From positions 4,650,001 to 4,714,000 of the forward strand of contig NC_015564.1 in assembly GCF_000214175.1 (NCBI RefSeq): a DNA stretch of 64,000 bases, given 5' to 3'. Made by a program: the position numbers and the translations under genes. Below, piece after piece: positions 43,589-52,613 of the stretch. The DNA is from Hoyosella subflava DQS3-9A1. Its GTDB lineage: Bacteria; Actinomycetota; Actinomycetes; Mycobacteriales; Mycobacteriaceae. The notes beneath the pieces are model-generated. The model did no database searches. It worked only from the letters and a program-made list of their open reading frames with translations, and was not told the DNA's origin. Positions within the stretch are counted from its first letter, which is position 1; every line of letters starts with the position of its first letter.

Positions 43589-43864
43589 CTAGAAGCCGGA
43601 TCCGCCCTCGGTGCCCATTCCGCCATCTTCAGGCTGCATACCTGGGTCTTCATACATACCCGGGTCTTCGTACATGCCCCCCTCGTTGGGGTCCATGCCG
43701 GGGTCTTCGTACATTCCGCCGTCGTCATTCATCACGCCATTGTTTGTGCCGTTGTCGGTAATACCGTCGTCCGTTGTGCCATCGTCGTCCCCACAGCCGG
43801 ACAGTGCCAGCACGGCGACAGCACCGCACGCGGCAAATGCTACACGCGGGTTCTTCAAATTCAT
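43589..43864 (-). CDS. Small repeat-bearing acidic lipoprotein
   Basis: The protein is 91 aa. Its signal peptide (MNLKNPRVAFAACGA...LALSGC) copies that of the lipoprotein at 43242. The mature part is about 65 residues of low-complexity Asp, Gly, Asn and Met with repeats of GGMYEDPGM and MYEDPGM. No fold is predictable. It may be a surface-exposed spacer or metal/calcium-binding peptide. AAGGAG precedes the ATG. Confidence 0.8.
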   Translation of the reverse strand: MNLKNPRVAFAACGAVAVLALSGCGDDDGTTDDGITDNGTNNGVMNDDGGMYEDPGMDPNEGGMYEDPGMYEDPGMQPEDGGMGTEGGSGF

Positions 43865-44289
43865 CGGCTCTCCTTATTCGCGTCGTCAGTGCTCGTTACC
43901 TATAGCAGAGACGTCACCTGGCATGATCCCGCCATAACCAGAATCGACCCCTGCTGCCCCCACCGTACCTGAATGATGTAAAGGCAGAAAGCACCCATTT
44001 AAATTAGTGCCTCACAATACGGATGCCGACGGGCGCTACCTGGCGTTACGGGATGTGAAATAGTAATTCACCAGTCAATTTGAATAGCCTGTTTCCGGCA
44101 TTCGGGATTAATCGTGCCGCATCGGTAGTGGGACTACCGCCGGGCGTGTCACCGCCTCCCAAATGGCGACCCGCTGACACTTCTGGTAGCGGTCAATATA
44201 TCGGTGCGATACAGTTGGGCATCGCATCGCCACGCCTGCACGTGGCATACACATTAGGTCTGTCCCATGAGCGCCTGAAGGAGGTGGCA
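43865..44289. other. Non-coding spacer upstream of padR-ino1
   Basis: This carries the promoters of the divergent lipoprotein and padR-ino1 units. No gene is supported. A weak inverted repeat TGCGAT / ATCGCA (44205-44210, 44221-44226) lies 64 bp before the padR GTG and may be a regulator site. Confidence 0.45.
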
Positions 44290-44892
44290 GTGCTCGAGCT
44301 CGCGATTCTCGGCCTCCTCCAAGAGGCGCCCATGCACGGCTACGAGCTGCGCAAGCGGCTCACCGGACTCCTCGGGCCCTTCAGGGCGTTCTCGTACGGC
44401 TCGCTATATCCGGCGCTGCGTCGGATGCAGGCGGACGGGCTCATCGAGGAGGATCCGCAATCCGAGGGGACAGGGCTTCGGCGACGCGCCCGGAAGGTGT
44501 ACGAGATCACCGGAAAGGGCCGGAACCGATTCGCCGAGCTTGTGGCCGACACCGGGCCACAGAACTACAGCGATGATGGATTCGGGGTTCACCTGGCGTT
44601 CTTCAGCCGCACACCGGCCGATGCACGGTTGCGGATCCTCGAAGGACGCCGCAGGCAAGTCGAAGAACGGCGGGAAGGCCTTCGCGACGCGATTCGCCGC
44701 GCCACGAGCCACGACCGCTACACCAGCCAGTTGCACCAACTCTCCCTGGAATCCAGCGAGAGGGAAGTGCGGTGGCTTAACGAACTCATCACAGCCGAAG
44801 CCAGGGCAGCTAGCCGCAGCGCAGATGCCACCCTGCCTACTGAGCCATCCAGCGAGCTTCACCAGAAAGAAGGAGATCCCGAACATGGGTGA
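44290..44892 (+). CDS. PadR-family regulator (Rv0047c orthologue)
   Basis: The protein is 200 aa. The PadR winged helix is [23 protein letters not shown] with [17 protein letters not shown]; a helical C-terminal domain follows ([21 protein letters not shown]). A perfect AAGGAGGT precedes the GTG at 44290. The stop overlaps the ino1 start by 8 bp, so the two are co-translated, as in M. tuberculosis Rv0047c-Rv0046c. It probably controls inositol synthesis. Confidence 0.93.
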   Translation: MLELAILGLLQEAPMHGYELRKRLTGLLGPFRAFSYGSLYPALRRMQADGLIEEDPQSEGTGLRRRARKVYEITGKGRNRFAELVADTGPQNYSDDGFGVHLAFFSRTPADARLRILEGRRRQVEERREGLRDAIRRATSHDRYTSQLHQLSLESSEREVRWLNELITAEARAASRSADATLPTEPSSELHQKEGDPEHG

Positions 44893-45961
44893 CAATAAGG
44901 TACGCGTCGCGATCGCAGGCGTGGGGAACTGCGCCTCATCGCTGGTCCAGGGCGTTGAGTACTACAAGAACGCAGATGATACCGCCACCGTTCCCGGGCT
45001 TATGCACGTTCGTCTAGGCCCTTACCACATCAACGATGTCGAGTTCGTTGCTGCGTTCGACGTGGACGCCAAGAAGGTGGGTATTGATCTCGCGGAAGCA
45101 ATCAACGCGAGTGAGAACAACACCATCAAGATCGCTGACGTTCCGCCGAGTGGCATCACCGTCCAGCGTGGCCCCACCCTCGATGGCCTAGGCAAGTATT
45201 ACCGCGCCACCATCGAGGAATCGGACGCCGAGGCCGTCGACGTTGTCCAGGCGCTCAAAGAAGCGCAGGTAGATGTCCTCGTGTCATATCTACCTGTCGG
45301 ATCGGAAGAAGCCGACAAGTTCTACGCACAGTGCGCCATCGACGCTGGCGTAGCGTTCGTCAACGCATTGCCCGTGTTTATCGCTTCAGACCCGGTCTGG
45401 GCGAAGAAGTTCGAGGACGCTGGCGTGCCAATTGTTGGTGACGACATCAAGTCCCAGGTGGGCGCGACAATTACCCACCGCGTCATGGCGAAGCTGTTCG
45501 AGGATCGCGGTGTGCAACTCGACCGCACGATGCAGCTGAACGTCGGCGGCAACATGGACTTCAAGAACATGCTCGAGCGCGAGCGCCTCGAGTCGAAAAA
45601 GATCTCCAAGACTCAGGCAGTAACGTCCAACATTAAGCGTGAACTAGTCGCCAAGGACGTTCACATTGGACCCTCCGACTACGTCGGCTGGCTCGATGAC
45701 CGCAAATGGGCGTACGTACGGCTCGAAGGCCGCGCGTTCGGTGATGTGCCACTGAACCTCGAGTACAAGCTCGAGGTATGGGACTCGCCCAACTCCGCTG
45801 GCATCATCATCGACGCTGTCCGTGCGGCGAAGATCGCCCTTGACCGCGGCGTAGGCGGACCAGTGTTCTCCGCTTCTTCGTACCTCATGAAGTCGCCACC
45901 AAAGCAGCTTGCAGACGACGTGGCACGTACGCAGCTCGAGAGTTTCATCGAAGGCGAATAA
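44885..45961 (+). CDS. ino1: Inositol-1-phosphate synthase
   Basis: The protein is 358 aa. It converts glucose 6-phosphate to myo-inositol 1-phosphate with NAD, the first step towards phosphatidylinositol, LAM and mycothiol. The N-terminus [18 protein letters not shown] is the Rossmann loop; [42 protein letters not shown] and SNIKREL are active-site blocks. The length matches actinobacterial Ino1. AAAGGAGAT precedes the ATG. Confidence 0.97.
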   Translation: MGDNKVRVAIAGVGNCASSLVQGVEYYKNADDTATVPGLMHVRLGPYHINDVEFVAAFDVDAKKVGIDLAEAINASENNTIKIADVPPSGITVQRGPTLDGLGKYYRATIEESDAEAVDVVQALKEAQVDVLVSYLPVGSEEADKFYAQCAIDAGVAFVNALPVFIASDPVWAKKFEDAGVPIVGDDIKSQVGATITHRVMAKLFEDRGVQLDRTMQLNVGGNMDFKNMLERERLESKKISKTQAVTSNIKRELVAKDVHIGPSDYVGWLDDRKWAYVRLEGRAFGDVPLNLEYKLEVWDSPNSAGIIIDAVRAAKIALDRGVGGPVFSASSYLMKSPPKQLADDVARTQLESFIEGE

Positions 45962-45977
45962 GCCTCACAGCCTGCAG

Positions 45978-46016
45978 AAAGCGGGGTCACGGTCACGTGG
46001 ACTGTGGCCCCGCTTT
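45978..46016 (+). terminator. Hairpin terminator after ino1
   Basis: AAAGCGGGGTCACGGTC and GACTGTGGCCCCGCTTT form a stem of about 17 bp with mismatches and a 5-nt loop, 17 bp beyond the ino1 stop. T-residues follow (TTTGTTG). Confidence 0.85.
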
Positions 46017-46096
46017 GTTGCGCGCAAGTATCGCTTAGGCCGAATCGGGTACTACTCCAACGGCAGACAGCGCACCACAGCCCGAGAGGAGCGACC

Positions 46097-46480
46097 GTGA
46101 GCGATCAGAACAAAGGCCAGCCTGGGGACACCACTGGCGGCGACCCAGTCCACACCACCCCAGAAGAGGCAATTGAGGAAGAGGAATCTCAGCGCGTCGA
46201 CAAAGAGGACACTACGAAAAGCAGCAGCAGTAAGGCTGCGGGCGCCGTCCCAGATACGTCTGAGCTAGACCCCGAAGTCCTCCGGAAGGCCGAGGAGGAG
46301 GTCGCGGGAGTCAACAAGAAGTACAAGCCGGGTGCCCGCCCCACGGTCAAGGTGCCCGACACTGGAGGCACAGTCACCGGGACTGCCTTCGCTGAAGACT
46401 TTGCTGACCACGAGGAAAACGAAGACATCATCAAGGACTACGAGGAGCGCAAGGAAGCGGAGTCGGAAACCGAGGAATGA
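46097..46480 (+). CDS. Highly acidic hypothetical protein
   Basis: The protein is 127 aa, rich in Glu, Asp, Thr and Lys, with no signal peptide, membrane helix or known domain. It looks largely disordered; PGARPTVKVPDTGGTVTGTAFAEDF is the only ordered-looking segment. AGAGGAG lies 5 nt before GTG 46097. It sits between ino1 and the antiporter, whose stop is 5 bp away on the other strand. Confidence 0.72.
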   Translation: MSDQNKGQPGDTTGGDPVHTTPEEAIEEEESQRVDKEDTTKSSSSKAAGAVPDTSELDPEVLRKAEEEVAGVNKKYKPGARPTVKVPDTGGTVTGTAFAEDFADHEENEDIIKDYEERKEAESETEE

Positions 46481-46484
46481 CGCC

Positions 46485-48476
46485 TCACTCGCCTGCCTGC
46501 TGAACCTCCGCGGAGACGCGCTCGGCTGCTTCGTCCGCGACCTGTTGTGCAAGCACTCCGGCGGACACCATCTGCTGCAGAGCCTCGACGATCGCGATAC
46601 GGCTCAGCGCCTTAGCCTGACGGCGGCGCAGCACGCGCTCGTCGAGTTTCTCGGAGATACCAAGATTCTCCAGCGTCTGGCTCGCCATCTCCTCCCAGTG
46701 GGCAAAGAGCCCCTTCGCGATGTCGACGTTCGCGACCTCCACATTCGGAAGGGACTTAAACAACTCCAACTCATCCGCTGCATTGTGCGATGCGAGCCGC
46801 CGGGCACAGATTTCGATATAGCCGACTTCGTCGAGGTCCTCGCCGAGCGGGGGCGGGAGTTTCCCCAGCGTCCACCGATGCAGCCTGGCGTACCACGGAA
46901 GGCAGGCCCGTCGGGCCTCATCCACCCGAAGCCCGCCCGCGCTGACCTCCTCGATCTCGTCGTCAATCTCCTGCATGAGGGTGCGAGTCGCGATCGGCGG
47001 CAACAACCCCGCGTCACTGAGGTTCTGATAACTCTCGCGCTGGATATGCAAACCGCGCAGCTCCAGGACGTCCACTTGCTCCTGGGCTGTGAGGCGGGTG
47101 CGAGCGAGCTGATCACGGGCATCGGCTTCTGCCACATCGAGGTGGGCCGTGACGAGTTCATCGCTGAAATTCAGATCCGCGAGCCGCTCTCGCGCGGATC
47201 GAACACCAACCATGCGGGCGAGTGCCTCCAGATACTCATCCTTGCGGCTCGGTTTATCCAGCCCAAGCGCATGGACCACAAAAGAGATGGTCGTTGCGTT
47301 TATGAGTAACGTGGCAAGTACCACTCCCCCCGTCATAGCGATGAACTGGTCACGCAGGTCCCCTAGTTCCAGGGGCAGCGCGAGAGCTAGGGCTAGAGCG
47401 ACACCGCCCCGCAGACCACCCCAAATGACAACAGCGGAGTTCCGGTTCCCCACCCTCGGTATCCGCGCGAGCCGCTCCAGCGTCAATACAACAGGAATGA
47501 CGCCGAGGGGACGCGAAATCAGCACCGCGGCGATACCCAAACCGATCGCCGCCAAGTTGTCCCGGATCAACTGGAAGTCGAGGGCGAGGCCAATGAAGAG
47601 AAACAGCAGTGCGTTTGCCATATAGCCAAGGGACTCCCACAGCTCATGGAGCAGGTCGCGTGCGGCGTGCTGGGCGCGGCTTTCGAGGAGACCACCGACG
47701 GTGATACCGGCCGCAACGGCAGCCATTACGCCAGAAGCATGCAGGATCGCTTCAGCGAAGACGAACGATCCGTACGCGACCGCGATTGACATTGCAGCGG
47801 CAGCGAGGCGATCCAGTAGCGGCAGCAGCAACACCGCTAGTGTGCCGACAATCGCACCCGTCAATATCCCGCCGGCTACCACCACGACGAAATCAACAGC
47901 ACCGGCCCCTGCCGATAGGGCTCCAGTTACGGCTGCGACAGCGAGAATGTTGTACAGCACAATCGCAACACCGTCGTTGAGCAGACTCTCCCCCTCCACC
48001 AGGGTGAGCAGCCGCCTCGGCACACCGAGTTCCCGGAAGATCGCGACCACAGCGACCGGGTCGGTAGCGGAAATCAGCACGCCGAAAAGTAGCGCCGCAA
48101 AAATGGGGACACCGAGGAACGCCGTCAGACTCGCCCCGACAATGAGTGCAGAAATCACGAGGGCGGCAGATGCGAGAGCACTGATAGCGAGAAGATTTCT
48201 CATAAACTCGCGCGTAGATAGACCTAACGCGGCTTCAAAGATGAGGATAGGTAAGAACAGATTGATGAGTAGTTCCTTGAACCCCTCGCCACTCAGCAGT
48301 TCAGAAACGGCGAGATTGGCTCCCATTTCTGATGCGAGAAGTCCCGCGACCGCGAGAACAACTGTGAGCTGAATGTGGATCTTACGGGTGATCAGGCTGA
48401 TCAGAACGGCTGCACCCAGCAAGAATGATACTTCGAGCAAAGCTCGCGGAAGTTGCTCAACCAGATCCTCGGGCAT
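46485..48476 (-). CDS. CPA1-family Na+/H+ antiporter
   Basis: The protein is 663 aa. Residues 1-410 hold about twelve transmembrane helices of the monovalent cation:proton antiporter-1 family, with ISATDPVAVVAIFRELG and GESLLNDGVAIVLYN around the ion-binding Asp/Asn pair. A cytoplasmic C-terminal region of about 250 residues is helical and may regulate transport. GAGGTG precedes the ATG. It would exchange Na+ or K+ for protons in pH or salt homeostasis. Confidence 0.92.
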   Translation of the reverse strand: MPEDLVEQLPRALLEVSFLLGAAVLISLITRKIHIQLTVVLAVAGLLASEMGANLAVSELLSGEGFKELLINLFLPILIFEAALGLSTREFMRNLLAISALASAALVISALIVGASLTAFLGVPIFAALLFGVLISATDPVAVVAIFRELGVPRRLLTLVEGESLLNDGVAIVLYNILAVAAVTGALSAGAGAVDFVVVVAGGILTGAIVGTLAVLLLPLLDRLAAAAMSIAVAYGSFVFAEAILHASGVMAAVAAGITVGGLLESRAQHAARDLLHELWESLGYMANALLFLFIGLALDFQLIRDNLAAIGLGIAAVLISRPLGVIPVVLTLERLARIPRVGNRNSAVVIWGGLRGGVALALALALPLELGDLRDQFIAMTGGVVLATLLINATTISFVVHALGLDKPSRKDEYLEALARMVGVRSARERLADLNFSDELVTAHLDVAEADARDQLARTRLTAQEQVDVLELRGLHIQRESYQNLSDAGLLPPIATRTLMQEIDDEIEEVSAGGLRVDEARRACLPWYARLHRWTLGKLPPPLGEDLDEVGYIEICARRLASHNAADELELFKSLPNVEVANVDIAKGLFAHWEEMASQTLENLGISEKLDERVLRRRQAKALSRIAIVEALQQMVSAGVLAQQVADEAAERVSAEVQQAGE

Positions 48477-48733
48477 CGGGCACCTCAGGTTTAGCCGTAG
48501 TTGATCTAACGGTGCGCCTGCCTATCCCCGTGTGTCAATAGCGCAATTAGTGACGAAAAGTTTGTTTTGCGTGATAATGGTCGAAAGCCTACAGAATTAA
48601 CGCTGACAATTCGCCGTCAACCGTTGTGCAGGCCAATCACCTCGGCCGAAGACACGCTGCGCGGAGGCAATCGGATCGCCGCCATCCATGGGTCATGATG
48701 CGCAACGGCGCCCGCCACGGTATTAGTGGAAGC

Positions 48734-49501
48734 ATGGACCGCCCCCTTCGAATCGGTGTACAGATCCAGCCCCAGCACGCCCCCGACTACAGGCTTATCC
48801 GTGACGCTGTGCTCCGCGCTGAAGATGCCGGAGTCGACGTCGTTTTCAACTGGGACCACTTCTTCCCCCTCTACGGCGAACCCGATGGCCCCCATTTCGA
48901 ATGCTGGACCATGCTCGGTGCGTGGGCCGAGCAAACCGAGCGAGTCGAGTTCGGCGCGCTCGTCACATGCGGTGCATATCGCAACCCTGATTTGCTTGCC
49001 GACATGGCGCGGACCGTCGACCACATGTCCGGTGGTCGACTGATCTTCGGTATCGGCTCCGGCTGGTTCGAGCGTGACTTCGACGAATACGGCTACGAAT
49101 TCGGCACCAAGGTTTCCCGCCTCAACCTGCTCGGCGAGTACCTGCCCCGGATCGAAGAGCGCTGGAAAAAGCTCAACCCGCCACCCACGCGGAACATGCC
49201 TGTCCTGATCGGCGGTGGTGGCGTCAAGAAAACATTGCGCCTTGTCGCTCGGCATGCAGACATCTGGCACAGCTTCGGCGACCTGGAAACTTTCACATAC
49301 AAGTCCGGCGTGCTCGCCGAACACTGCGGGGCCGAGGGCCGCCACTCCAGCGAAATCGAGCGGTCAATCCAGTTCCCCGGCGTGGCCGACGCCGACGACT
49401 TCGTCGCTGCTGGCGCGTCCTTCTTCACCGTTCCCATTAACGGCCCGCACTACGACATGGCACCAGTCATCGAGGCGATCAAATGGCGGGGCTCGAGGTG
49501 A
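48734..49501 (+). CDS. LLM-class F420-dependent oxidoreductase (Rv0044c-like)
   Basis: The protein is 255 aa with a luciferase-like TIM barrel. The segments NWDHFFPLYGEPDGPHFECWTML, GALVTCGAYRNPDLLADMARTVDHMSGGRLIFGIGSGWFERDFDEYG and VLIGGGGVKKTLRLVARHADIW are typical of the F420 group. The gene context matches Rv0044c beside hydrolase Rv0045c. The ATG at 48734 follows GTGGAAG. Substrate unknown. Confidence 0.9.
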   Translation: MDRPLRIGVQIQPQHAPDYRLIRDAVLRAEDAGVDVVFNWDHFFPLYGEPDGPHFECWTMLGAWAEQTERVEFGALVTCGAYRNPDLLADMARTVDHMSGGRLIFGIGSGWFERDFDEYGYEFGTKVSRLNLLGEYLPRIEERWKKLNPPPTRNMPVLIGGGGVKKTLRLVARHADIWHSFGDLETFTYKSGVLAEHCGAEGRHSSEIERSIQFPGVADADDFVAAGASFFTVPINGPHYDMAPVIEAIKWRGSR

Positions 49502-49504
49502 CGA

Positions 49505-50290
49505 TTAGCGTCCGCTGCTGCCTTCGATGAGAATGGCGGCGATCTCCTCTGGATCGTCGATCATCGGTACGTGCCCAATCCACGGCATCACGATGACGCG
49601 CGCCTGCGGAAACGTATCGCGCACTTTCGCGGACTCGTAGACGGGAAGAATGAGATCGCCACCACCCCACTGCACCGTGACCGGGACCGATGGGTCGACC
49701 TGCGGTGAGTACGCCCAGTCTTCGCCCTGGATAACATCGATCAGGGAGTTCGAGGTCAATGAGTTGAGATCGCGTAGTGCGTCATCGGGGCTTACCCGCC
49801 ACGGCCGTCCGAAGAACGCCCCGAGTGCAACGCTGCGCCCGATCTTGGTGTTCAGCAACGGGCGGCTGACCGGCTTCGCTACCCGTGCAACTGCCCGCAT
49901 CGCTAGGAACGTCTTATTCGTTCGTACCTGGTCTAGTTTGCTGACCCAGAAGCCGCCCGGCGAAAGGGCGGTCGCTGACGCGACAACGCCCCGGGCGGCC
50001 AGTTCCAGCGCAAGCCAGCCACCGAGCGAGTTCCCCGCGACGTGGACCTCATCGCCTTCCGGCGTGATTTTCGGAAGAAACGCTTCGACCTCATCCGCGA
50101 GGGCCTGCAGACACTTCTCCCCTTTGGGCAGTTGGGGGGACTGCCCATGGCTCGGCAAGTCGATTGTGACTACGCGACGGTGCTTCGCCAGCAACGGGAT
50201 CACCGGATTCCATACATCCTGACAGTGCACAATCCCATGGATCAGCACCAGAGTGGGGCCCTTGCCGAATACGCGGTACGCGAGGTCCAT
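49505..50290 (-). CDS. Alpha/beta hydrolase (Rv0045c-like)
   Basis: The protein is 261 aa. GPTLVLIHGIVHCQDVW is the oxyanion region, VVTIDLPSHGQS follows, the nucleophile elbow is VAGNSLGGWLAL, and the histidine lies in PWIGHVPMIDDP. The context beside the LLM oxidoreductase matches Rv0045c, a reported esterase. The ATG at 50290 fits the fold start; the longer frame upstream adds an unlikely leader. It is convergent with the oxidoreductase, with only 3 bp between stops. Confidence 0.9.
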   Translation of the reverse strand: MDLAYRVFGKGPTLVLIHGIVHCQDVWNPVIPLLAKHRRVVTIDLPSHGQSPQLPKGEKCLQALADEVEAFLPKITPEGDEVHVAGNSLGGWLALELAARGVVASATALSPGGFWVSKLDQVRTNKTFLAMRAVARVAKPVSRPLLNTKIGRSVALGAFFGRPWRVSPDDALRDLNSLTSNSLIDVIQGEDWAYSPQVDPSVPVTVQWGGGDLILPVYESAKVRDTFPQARVIVMPWIGHVPMIDDPEEIAAILIEGSSGR

Positions 50291-50397
50291 GCCCCGATTA
50301 TCGCCGCTCGCCCGGTGGAGTCGGCACGGGGGTGGACAGACCCCTTCGGCCATACACCCTCTGCCCCGACCAGGACCCGCCTACAGGCGGTGTGTGG

Positions 50398-50619
50398 TCA
50401 GGAGTCTGGGTGTCTGGTGCGCGCAGGTTCACGGAGTCGCCGCCACTTCCGGTATGTGAACCACAGCAACGTCACACACACGAGCAGAATCACCGATGGG
50501 CCGAGTGCCACATCGCCCCGAAAGATGACAGCAACTGCACTGAAGAAGGCTATCGCTGTGAAGAAGCTCAAGAATCCAAGGAGCACTTCGAGTCGTTGCC
50601 GCAATCCGACCGGGTGCAT
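50398..50619 (-). CDS. Small membrane protein of the sugar transporter operon
   Basis: The protein is 73 aa with two transmembrane helices (about residues 12-31 and 37-54) and a basic tail. Its ATG shares a base with the stop of the permease gene (TGATG), so the two are translationally coupled. A small hypothetical membrane protein is also encoded in the C. glutamicum trehalose-uptake locus, to my knowledge, so this may be a transporter accessory. No homologue is recognised by name. Confidence 0.78.
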   Translation of the reverse strand: MHPVGLRQRLEVLLGFLSFFTAIAFFSAVAVIFRGDVALGPSVILLVCVTLLWFTYRKWRRLREPARTRHPDS

Positions 50620-51536
50620 CAGCTCTTCACACCGCCAGCCGTCAATCCGGAGACGATCCGGCGCTGGAAGATGAGCACCATGATCACGAGCGGAATGGTC
50701 ACCAAGGTTCCCGCGGCCATGATCGCCGAGTACGGCTGCGCGAACGGATTGTCTCCGGCGAACCGGGCAATCGCGACCGTGACGGGCTCAGTAGATCGGT
50801 TCGAGAGGAGGCTTGCTAACAGGAACTCATTCCACGTGAAGATGAAGGCCAGGATGGCGGTAGTGAACAGTGCAGGCGCAGCCAGGGGAAGCATGATGAT
50901 CCGGAATGCCTGCGCCCGTGTAGCGCCGTCGACGCGAGCTGCTTCCTCGAGTTCCCATGGCAGGTCCCCGAAGAAAGACGTGAGCGTATATACGGTCAGC
51001 GGCAGAACGAAGGAAATGTTCGGAATGACGAGGGCCTGGTACGTTCCGATCCAGTTGATATCCGTGAAGAGCTGGAACAGTGGCGTGACCAGCGAAACGG
51101 TGGGGAACATTGCGGCTCCAAGAATCACACCCGTGACGACGTACTTCCCGCGAAAGTCAAGACGCGCCAGTGCATAGGCGGTGAAGATCCCCAGCAGCAA
51201 CGCGATAGCAGTGGTGGCCGCACCGATTATCAGGCTGTTGATGATCGCGCCCATGAAGTCATTCCCGGCACGCGGCGTGAGTGCGCTGCGGAAGTTATCG
51301 AATGTGATGTGGGTCGGCCACGGGGTCGTGTCGAAGGTGTACCGGTAATCACGGAACGCGGTAACCACCATCCAGTAGAAGGGCGCGAGCCCCCACACTA
51401 GGATGAACCCCACGCCTAGGTAGGTTCGCAGAATCTGACTCCTGCGCTTACGCTGTGCGATCGCCTTTGCTGCCGTGACCTTTCCAGCATTTTCGCGCGA
51501 GTGCGGACTAGGCGGCGCCGTTGTTGCACTTACCAC
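50619..51536 (-). CDS. Sugar ABC transporter permease (SugB/TusG-like)
   Basis: The protein is 305 aa, a MalG-type permease with six transmembrane helices. The EAA-loop LEEAARVDGATRAQAFRIIMLPLAAPALFT contacts the ATPase. The likely start is GTG 51536, one base after the upstream permease stop, with AAGGG 9 nt before it; the frame extends to 51584. It is the second permease of the operon. No ATPase gene is present nearby. Confidence 0.92.
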   Translation of the reverse strand: MVSATTAPPSPHSRENAGKVTAAKAIAQRKRRSQILRTYLGVGFILVWGLAPFYWMVVTAFRDYRYTFDTTPWPTHITFDNFRSALTPRAGNDFMGAIINSLIIGAATTAIALLLGIFTAYALARLDFRGKYVVTGVILGAAMFPTVSLVTPLFQLFTDINWIGTYQALVIPNISFVLPLTVYTLTSFFGDLPWELEEAARVDGATRAQAFRIIMLPLAAPALFTTAILAFIFTWNEFLLASLLSNRSTEPVTVAIARFAGDNPFAQPYSAIMAAGTLVTIPLVIMVLIFQRRIVSGLTAGGVKS

Positions 51537-51537
51537 G

Positions 51538-52587
51538 TCATGCGCCCTTTCGCTCCGCGTCCTGTGTACGAATAGCATTCGCACCCAGCCATTTCACCAT
51601 GATGAATGCAACGCCGAATATCATGAGAAATACGAGCGTGGACAACGCTGACGCGCTATTGAAGTTCCCCTGCCTGATGTCAGCGACCACCAGAATCGAC
51701 ACCGTCGTGGTCGGCGACGCTCCGGAAACTCCGTGCAAAATTGCGGGCAAATCGTACATGCGCAGCACATCAAGGGTTCGGAACAAGATCGCGACCATGA
51801 GCGCGGGCTTGACGAGAGGAAGCGTGATCTGGGTGAATCGCTGCCAGGCGTTGGCGCCATCAACCTTCGCCGCCTCATAAACATCCTGCGGAATCATTTG
51901 CAGCCCAGCGAGAATCAGAAGAGCCACGAATGGCGTAGTTTTCCATACATCCGAAATGATGACCGCGAATCGGGCAGCCCAGTCGTCGGTGAGCCAGCCG
52001 ACCTGGCGGCCCATTATCCGATTCGCGATGCCCTGATCGGCGAAAATGAAGTACCAGAGCTTCGCGGTGACTGCTGTCGGTATGGCCCACGGGATCAGAA
52101 CGCTCGCTCGGAGCAGCGAACGCCCCATGAACGTCCGGCTCATAATGATGGCCATCCAGAACCCAAGCACGACCTCCACCGTGACGGTGACACCCGCGAA
52201 GAAGAACGTGACGCCGACTGATTCCCAGAAGTTCGAGCACAACGTTCCCGGCGGGCAGGAGATCGTCTCCCCGAGAGAACTTGTGGTCTGCTGGAAGATC
52301 CACCTGGTGTAGTGCGCGATGCCCGCGAAACCGCCATCGATGAACCGGCCCGTGTCCTGATCGAACCCCCGGTCACTCTGGAATGACAAGTACACCGCGC
52401 GGAGCACCGGGTACATGATGACCACAGCGAGGATGACCATCGACGGGGCGATCAGGTATACGGGGCGCCAGTCGCGTTTCCTGCGCGAAGGGCCAGCCTG
52501 CTGCGGAGGCAGCGAAGGGCCAGCCTGCTGCGGAGGCAGCGAAGGGCCGGAGGCATTTGCACCTCCGGCCCTAGCCGATTCAGCCAA
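51538..52587 (-). CDS. Sugar ABC transporter permease (SugA/TusF-like)
   Basis: The protein is 349 aa, a MalF-type permease. The N-terminus has a Pro/Gln-rich stretch, made from two copies of a 9-residue unit (SLPPQQAGP) followed by basic residues, then six transmembrane helices. Its EAA loop is YEAAKVDGANAWQRFTQITLPLVKPALM. It starts with TTG 52587, 26 bp after the binding-protein gene, with AAGGAG before it. The N-terminal repeat comes from a 27-bp tandem duplication. Confidence 0.92.
   Translation of the reverse strand: MAESARAGGANASGPSLPPQQAGPSLPPQQAGPSRRKRDWRPVYLIAPSMVILAVVIMYPVLRAVYLSFQSDRGFDQDTGRFIDGGFAGIAHYTRWIFQQTTSSLGETISCPPGTLCSNFWESVGVTFFFAGVTVTVEVVLGFWMAIIMSRTFMGRSLLRASVLIPWAIPTAVTAKLWYFIFADQGIANRIMGRQVGWLTDDWAARFAVIISDVWKTTPFVALLILAGLQMIPQDVYEAAKVDGANAWQRFTQITLPLVKPALMVAILFRTLDVLRMYDLPAILHGVSGASPTTTVSILVVADIRQGNFNSASALSTLVFLMIFGVAFIMVKWLGANAIRTQDAERKGA
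52487..52550. repeat. 27-bp tandem repeat in permease gene
   Basis: The 27-bp unit at 52487-52513 is repeated exactly at 52514-52540, with a 10-base partial copy after it. It is in frame and encodes the repeated SLPPQQAGP segment near the permease N-terminus. Copy number could vary between strains by slippage. Confidence 0.95.
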
Positions 52588-52613
52588 GTGAATCTCCTTC
52601 AGTCCCCCAGGAG

